Shown here in pieces: positions 43,693 to 47,110 of a stretch of 47,110 bases of DNA (the first letter of the stretch is position 1; every line of letters begins with the position of its first letter). This DNA is from Draconibacterium orientale (GTDB lineage: Bacteria > Bacteroidota > Bacteroidia > Bacteroidales > UBA12170). The DNA lies in assembly GCA_020718205.1 (NCBI GenBank), contig DYSN01000018.1:1-47110 (forward strand), in the 5' to 3' direction. Below the pieces are notes generated by a model. That model had not been told where the DNA came from. It saw only the letters and a program-made list of their open reading frames with translations, and made no database searches. A program made the translations under genes and the position numbers.

Positions 43693-44229
43693 ATGGCAAA
43701 AAAATCGGAGAAAGAAAGTATTTATCAGAAGGAGAAGGGATTTTCGCAGCAAGCTCACGATTTTGCAGCATCGGACGACGCCAAAGAAATTGACAAGCTG
43801 ACTTCGCAGTTTAAAGTTATGACCGAGAACTACGACGAGTTGTTGGATCAGGTGGTGCTTATAACCAGAATTAGCGACCGATTGCAGAAAAAGCTCGATC
43901 AATCCAATGAAGAGCTTTCGAACCTTAACAATCAGTTGAACGACAAAAACGTTGAACTTCAGAAAACCATCGACGACCTGATTAAAGCCCGTGCCGGAAG
44001 AAAAGCTACCACCATAGTTTTTATCTTTGCACTCATTCTTTTTGTTTTCTCCGAAACACTGCTCGAACCCTATATCGATGCTTTTGCCAACAATGCCTAT
44101 ATAAGTCTGGTCATTAAAGGTGTAATTGCCATGTCAATAAAACCCCTTGAAATGCTGGTAGAAAAAGGTTTATTAAAAAGCGCACGCAAGCAAAAATTAG
44201 TAGAAATAGAACAAAAAGCTAACAATTAG
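43693..44229 (+). CDS. Coiled-coil membrane protein downstream of SiaC
   Basis: 178 residues. Residues about 30-100 are a heptad-rich coiled coil (LQKKLDQSNEELSNLNNQLN, DKNVELQKTIDDLIKA). Then one or two membrane helices (ATTIVFIFALILFVFSETLL, ISLVIKGVIAMSIKPLEML), and a basic tail (KSARKQKLVEIEQKANN). It starts 15 nt after siaC and is probably co-transcribed. The coiled coil facing the cytoplasm could be the docking site for SiaC at the membrane (inference). The gene is not otherwise recognised. Confidence 0.85.
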   Translation: MAKKSEKESIYQKEKGFSQQAHDFAASDDAKEIDKLTSQFKVMTENYDELLDQVVLITRISDRLQKKLDQSNEELSNLNNQLNDKNVELQKTIDDLIKARAGRKATTIVFIFALILFVFSETLLEPYIDAFANNAYISLVIKGVIAMSIKPLEMLVEKGLLKSARKQKLVEIEQKANN

Positions 44230-44293
44230 AACAGAAACCCCCAATAAATACAAGGATTTTCAACTTCCACAGGCTATAGAATTAATTTTCTGC

Positions 44294-44301
44294 TAAATTT
44301 G
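44294..44301 (+). promoter_or_regulatory. -7 box for hpt-adk-obgE
   Basis: TAAATTTG, exact TAnnTTTG match. It lies 61 nt upstream of the ATG at 44363 and 16 nt upstream of the in-frame GTG at 44318. The leader is longer than for most genes here. Confidence 0.45.
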
Positions 44302-44362
44302 TAGCAAGTTAAATCATTTGGTGAGAAGTTTTTTCCTTCCGGTTTCAAATAAAATTCAATCT

Positions 44363-44902
44363 ATGAAAGGCAATACAGTTAAATTACACGATAAAGAGTT
44401 TCGTGTTTCTATTCCCGCCTCTGTTATCGACAATTCGGTATCGGCCATGGCAGAGCGAATAAATGCGGATTATGAAGGTAAAAAGCCCCTGTTTCTTATT
44501 GTTCTCAATGGTGCTTTTATGTTTGCCTCCGACCTGATAAAAAAAATTGATGCCGAATGTGAAATCACTTTCGTAAAACTTTCTTCCTACTCGGGAACCA
44601 ACTCAACCCATGTGGTGCGTGAGCTCATTGGTCTTGATGAGAGCCTCGAAGACCGCGATGTGATTATTGTGGAGGATATTATAGACACTGGTATCACCAT
44701 GGAAAATACCATTCAAAAACTCAAACATCTCAAAGCACGTGATGTTAAAATTGCAACCCTGCTTTTTAAACCCAATGCCTTTCAAAAAGACTATACCATC
44801 GACTATATTGGCATGGAAATTCCCAACGATTTTATTGTGGGCTACGGCCTCGATTACGATGGCTTAGGACGCAATCTTCCTGATATTTATAAAATAATCT
44901 AA
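44363..44902 (+). CDS. hpt: Hypoxanthine phosphoribosyltransferase
   Basis: 179 residues from the ATG at 44363 (MKGNTVKLHDKEF); the GTG at 44318 would add 15 untypical residues. Salvages hypoxanthine and guanine with PRPP. The PRPP-binding signature is DVIIVEDIIDTGITMENT, with FVKLSSYSG, FLIVLNGAFMFASDL and FIVGYGLDYDGLGRNLPDI. It is followed after 11 nt by the adenylate kinase gene. Confidence 0.95.
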   Translation: MKGNTVKLHDKEFRVSIPASVIDNSVSAMAERINADYEGKKPLFLIVLNGAFMFASDLIKKIDAECEITFVKLSSYSGTNSTHVVRELIGLDESLEDRDVIIVEDIIDTGITMENTIQKLKHLKARDVKIATLLFKPNAFQKDYTIDYIGMEIPNDFIVGYGLDYDGLGRNLPDIYKII

Positions 44903-44913
44903 TACTTTGGTCT

Positions 44914-46086
44914 ATGTTAAACATTGCATTATTTGGCCCTCCCGGAGCCGGAAAAGGAACACAATCCAAACTACTACTCGAGAAATATAACCTCACCTAT
45001 ATCTCCACCGGGGATATTTTACGACGTGAAATTGCCGAAGGATCTATTCTCGGCATGAAGGCCAAAAATATTATTGAAAAAGGGGGGTTGGCCGACGACG
45101 AAATCATTGTGCAACTCATAGAACAAAATATTACCCGCGATGAAAAAGCCAAAGGCATTCTTTTCGATGGTTTTCCACGTACTGTAGTTCAAGCCTATAT
45201 TCTCGACGGGCTTTTATTACGCCTCAACACCAGCCTCTCGGCCATGCTCAGTCTCGAAGTTCCCCGCGAAGAGCTCATCACCCGTATGATTGAGCGTTCT
45301 AAAACTTCCGGTCGCTCCGACGATAATTTCGAAGTAATTCAATATCGATTGGAGGAATACGAGAATAAAACCAAACCGGTTGCCGATTTTTATAAAGCCA
45401 AAAATGTCTATTTCCCCATCGATGGAACAGGCACTATAGAAGGTATTTTCGAAAAACTCAAAGAAACCATCACCTCCACCCTTAGAAAACAGTGGATCAA
45501 TGTGGTTCTTTATGGCCCTCCCGGATCGGGAAAAGGTACTCAGGCACAAAAATTGGCCGAAAAATACAATCTTGTATATATCTCCACCGGAAAACTCCTG
45601 CGCGACGAAATTCGCCAGGGAACCGAAATAGGTAAAGCTGTGGAGCAATATATGCTCAAAGGAGAAATTGTGCCCGACGAGATTGCAATTAACGTTATTG
45701 AGCATAAAATAAAACTTCACCCCGAAGCCAACGGATTTATTTTCAAGGGCTTCCCCAGAACTATTGTTCAAGCTTATATTCTTGATGGATTGCTTCTGAA
45801 GCTCAATCAAACCGTATCGGTGGCCATTGGCATAGAAACATCCACTCTGGAGTGCTTCAAAAGACTATCTTTGCGCGGCAAATCGCATTATAAACGTCCT
45901 TATGATGAAAATATGGAACTTATCATCAATAGGCTCGACGAGTTTTTCACCCGTACACAAATAGTTTCGGACTATTACAAAAAACTTAAGAAGTTTACTT
46001 ATGTCGATGGGCATGGTTCCGAAGAAGATATATTTCAGCGTTTAGTCGATAGAATTGACGAAACCCTAACAACAACCGGGAGGTAA
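44914..46086 (+). CDS. adk: Tandem two-domain adenylate kinase
   Basis: 390 residues made of two adenylate kinase units in one frame. Unit 1 (about 1-192) has P-loop GPPGAGKGTQ (8-17), YISTGDILR, ILFDGFPRT and the short lid RSKTSGRSDDNF. Unit 2 (about 193-390) has P-loop GPPGSGKGTQ (201-210) and YISTGKLLR. It differs in FIFKGFPRT, where the conserved Asp is Lys, and in the lid (RGKSHYKRPYDENM) where GR-x-DD is lost. Single-unit enzymes are about 190-215 residues. Unit 1 should make ADP from AMP and ATP; unit 2 may be weak, altered or structural. The hpt-adk-obgE order is conserved in Bacteroidota. Confidence 0.93.
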   Translation: MLNIALFGPPGAGKGTQSKLLLEKYNLTYISTGDILRREIAEGSILGMKAKNIIEKGGLADDEIIVQLIEQNITRDEKAKGILFDGFPRTVVQAYILDGLLLRLNTSLSAMLSLEVPREELITRMIERSKTSGRSDDNFEVIQYRLEEYENKTKPVADFYKAKNVYFPIDGTGTIEGIFEKLKETITSTLRKQWINVVLYGPPGSGKGTQAQKLAEKYNLVYISTGKLLRDEIRQGTEIGKAVEQYMLKGEIVPDEIAINVIEHKIKLHPEANGFIFKGFPRTIVQAYILDGLLLKLNQTVSVAIGIETSTLECFKRLSLRGKSHYKRPYDENMELIINRLDEFFTRTQIVSDYYKKLKKFTYVDGHGSEEDIFQRLVDRIDETLTTTGR

Positions 46087-46089
46087 TCA

Positions 46090-47085
46090 TTGAATCAGAA
46101 CTTTGTAGATCACATTAAAATTTATTGTCGCTCAGGAAAAGGCGGTGCCGGATCATCCCATTTTCACCGCGAAAAGGTTAACCCAAGAGGTGGCCCCGAT
46201 GGTGGCGATGGAGGAAAAGGTGGAGATGTAGTTGTAATTGGAAACCGAAACCTGTGGACCTTGCTCCATTTGCGTTATACCAGACACGTGATAGCAGAAT
46301 TTGGCGAATCGGGTGGTGGAAACCGGCGTCATGGTGCCGATGGGAAAGATGCTGTGATTGAACTCCCCCTGGGTACTATTTGCAAAGATGCCGAAACCGG
46401 AGAAATCATTTGCGAAGTGCTCGAAGATGGAGAAAAATACATCTTGCTGCCGGGCGGAAGAGGCGGATTGGGCAACGACCATTTTAAAACTCCCACCAAT
46501 CAGGCTCCAAAATATGCGCAGCCCGGGGAACCACTTCAAGAGCAGGAAATTGTTTTGGAACTCAAAGTTCTGGCCGATGTGGGTTTGGTAGGATTTCCCA
46601 ATGCCGGAAAAAGCACTCTGCTGGCTTCCATTTCGGCTGCAAAACCCGAAATTGCCGATTATCCGTTTACTACCATGGTACCCAATTTGGGCATGGTTTC
46701 CTATCGCGACCACCGCTCGTTTGTAATGGCCGATATTCCGGGGATTATTGAAGGAGCACACTTGGGTAAAGGATTGGGAACCAGATTTTTGAGACATATT
46801 GAGCGAAATTCTGTGCTGCTTTTTTTAGTACCGTCAACCTCCGAAAATATCCGCAAGGAGTTTTTTATTTTAGAAAACGAACTTCGCCAATACAATCCGG
46901 AGCTTCTCGATAAAGAACGATTTTTGGTAATTACCAAATCCGACTTACTCGATAAAGAACTGGAAGAACTAATTAGCAACGATTTACAAGACATTCCCCA
47001 TCTCCATATTTCATCAGTGGCTCAAAAAGGCCTCACAGAGCTGAAAGACCAATTGTGGAAACTTTTGGTTAAGAGTCAGCTTTAA
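46090..47085 (+). CDS. obgE: Obg family GTPase
   Basis: 331 residues. Ribosome-associated GTPase needed for 50S assembly and growth control. The glycine-rich Obg domain ([15 protein letters not shown] start, [20 protein letters not shown]) is followed by the G domain: G1 [11 protein letters not shown]3 [18 protein letters not shown]4 ITKSDLLD. The start is TTG at 46090: an in-frame stop lies two codons upstream and the protein then begins [15 protein letters not shown] as expected. A strong purine-rich GGGAGG lies just upstream, 4 nt after which adk ends. The C-terminal OCT domain is absent, as often in this phylum. Confidence 0.95.
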   Translation: MNQNFVDHIKIYCRSGKGGAGSSHFHREKVNPRGGPDGGDGGKGGDVVVIGNRNLWTLLHLRYTRHVIAEFGESGGGNRRHGADGKDAVIELPLGTICKDAETGEIICEVLEDGEKYILLPGGRGGLGNDHFKTPTNQAPKYAQPGEPLQEQEIVLELKVLADVGLVGFPNAGKSTLLASISAAKPEIADYPFTTMVPNLGMVSYRDHRSFVMADIPGIIEGAHLGKGLGTRFLRHIERNSVLLFLVPSTSENIRKEFFILENELRQYNPELLDKERFLVITKSDLLDKELEELISNDLQDIPHLHISSVAQKGLTELKDQLWKLLVKSQL

Positions 47086-47110
47086 GTTTTGGGGGAGTTG
47101 GTGGTTAGTG

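Noticed and set aside
46153..46797. 214-codon ORF antisense to obgE
   Set aside because: Shadow of the glycine-rich Obg domain; no start signals or motif.

Overview
The window is a piece of a chromosome from a Bacteroidota bacterium, most likely a free-living member of Bacteroidia; the phylum is well supported and anything below it is a guess. Evidence: at least fifteen genes are preceded by a TAnnTTTG hexanucleotide-like box, the -7 element of Bacteroidota promoters, usually just upstream of the start codon. Starts show few Shine-Dalgarno sequences and several are TTG. There is a (broken) type IX secretion C-terminal domain, LytS-type and PAS-rich kinases, a FadL-type porin, and several Bacteroidota-typical gene strings (yicC-gmk-nadD, hpt-adk-obgE, exbB-orf-exbD-exbD, SiaB-SiaC).

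Layout. 1-4.6 kb: end of a propeller/Y_Y_Y/LytS-type sensor kinase, a lone receiver-domain protein, then the tight yicC-gmk-nadD string. 4.6-8.7 kb, minus strand: a soluble six-PAS histidine kinase and an NAD-dependent epimerase-like protein. 9.1-11.6 kb: tRNA-Ser(GGA) and an ExbB-(4-TM)-ExbD-ExbD proton-motive-force transducer operon. 11.6-17.3 kb: a small secreted TonB-C-like protein, a CPBP membrane protease, dusB, an orphan GroES, a thioredoxin-glutaredoxin fusion, deoxynucleoside kinase plus folK, and a glucosaminidase. 17.4-26.1 kb: sppA, 5-formyl-THF cyclo-ligase, a lipoprotein, an e(P4)-type phosphatase, a FadL-like porin, a secreted protein with a possible sorting tail, a Nudix hydrolase and gap. 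26.1-29.1 kb: two divergent, decayed genes for secreted proteins (a BNR/PKD/T9SS protein and a GH144-like glucanase). 29.1-34.5 kb is a stress block: a LuxR-type regulator with a di-iron RIC/YtfE-like protein, a thioredoxin-like protein and panC, then divergent oxyR and dps around a probable OxyR operator, then a peroxiredoxin. 34.6-42.5 kb: nucleotide-sugar dehydrogenase, a small unknown gene, an HsmA-like membrane protein, metG, an AAA/DUF4143 ATPase with a striking repeat array upstream, and gltX. 42.7-47.1 kb: SiaB-SiaC-coiled-coil membrane protein, then hpt, a tandem double-domain adenylate kinase and obgE.

Most of the window is housekeeping sequence in short operons separated by clear intrinsic terminators. 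The best candidates for new biology are: (1) the DUF4143 ATPase, whose promoter combines a 10-bp-arm palindrome around the -7 box with four 13-bp direct repeats phased at 32-33 bp; (2) the SiaB/SiaC phospho-switch paired with a coiled-coil membrane protein and no diguanylate cyclase next to it; (3) the tandem adenylate kinase with a diverged second half; (4) the RIC-like hemerythrin coupled to a LuxR regulator lacking its phospho-acceptor Asp; (5) the readable OxyR operator between oxyR and dps. All functional calls come from reading motifs by eye; no database search was run.
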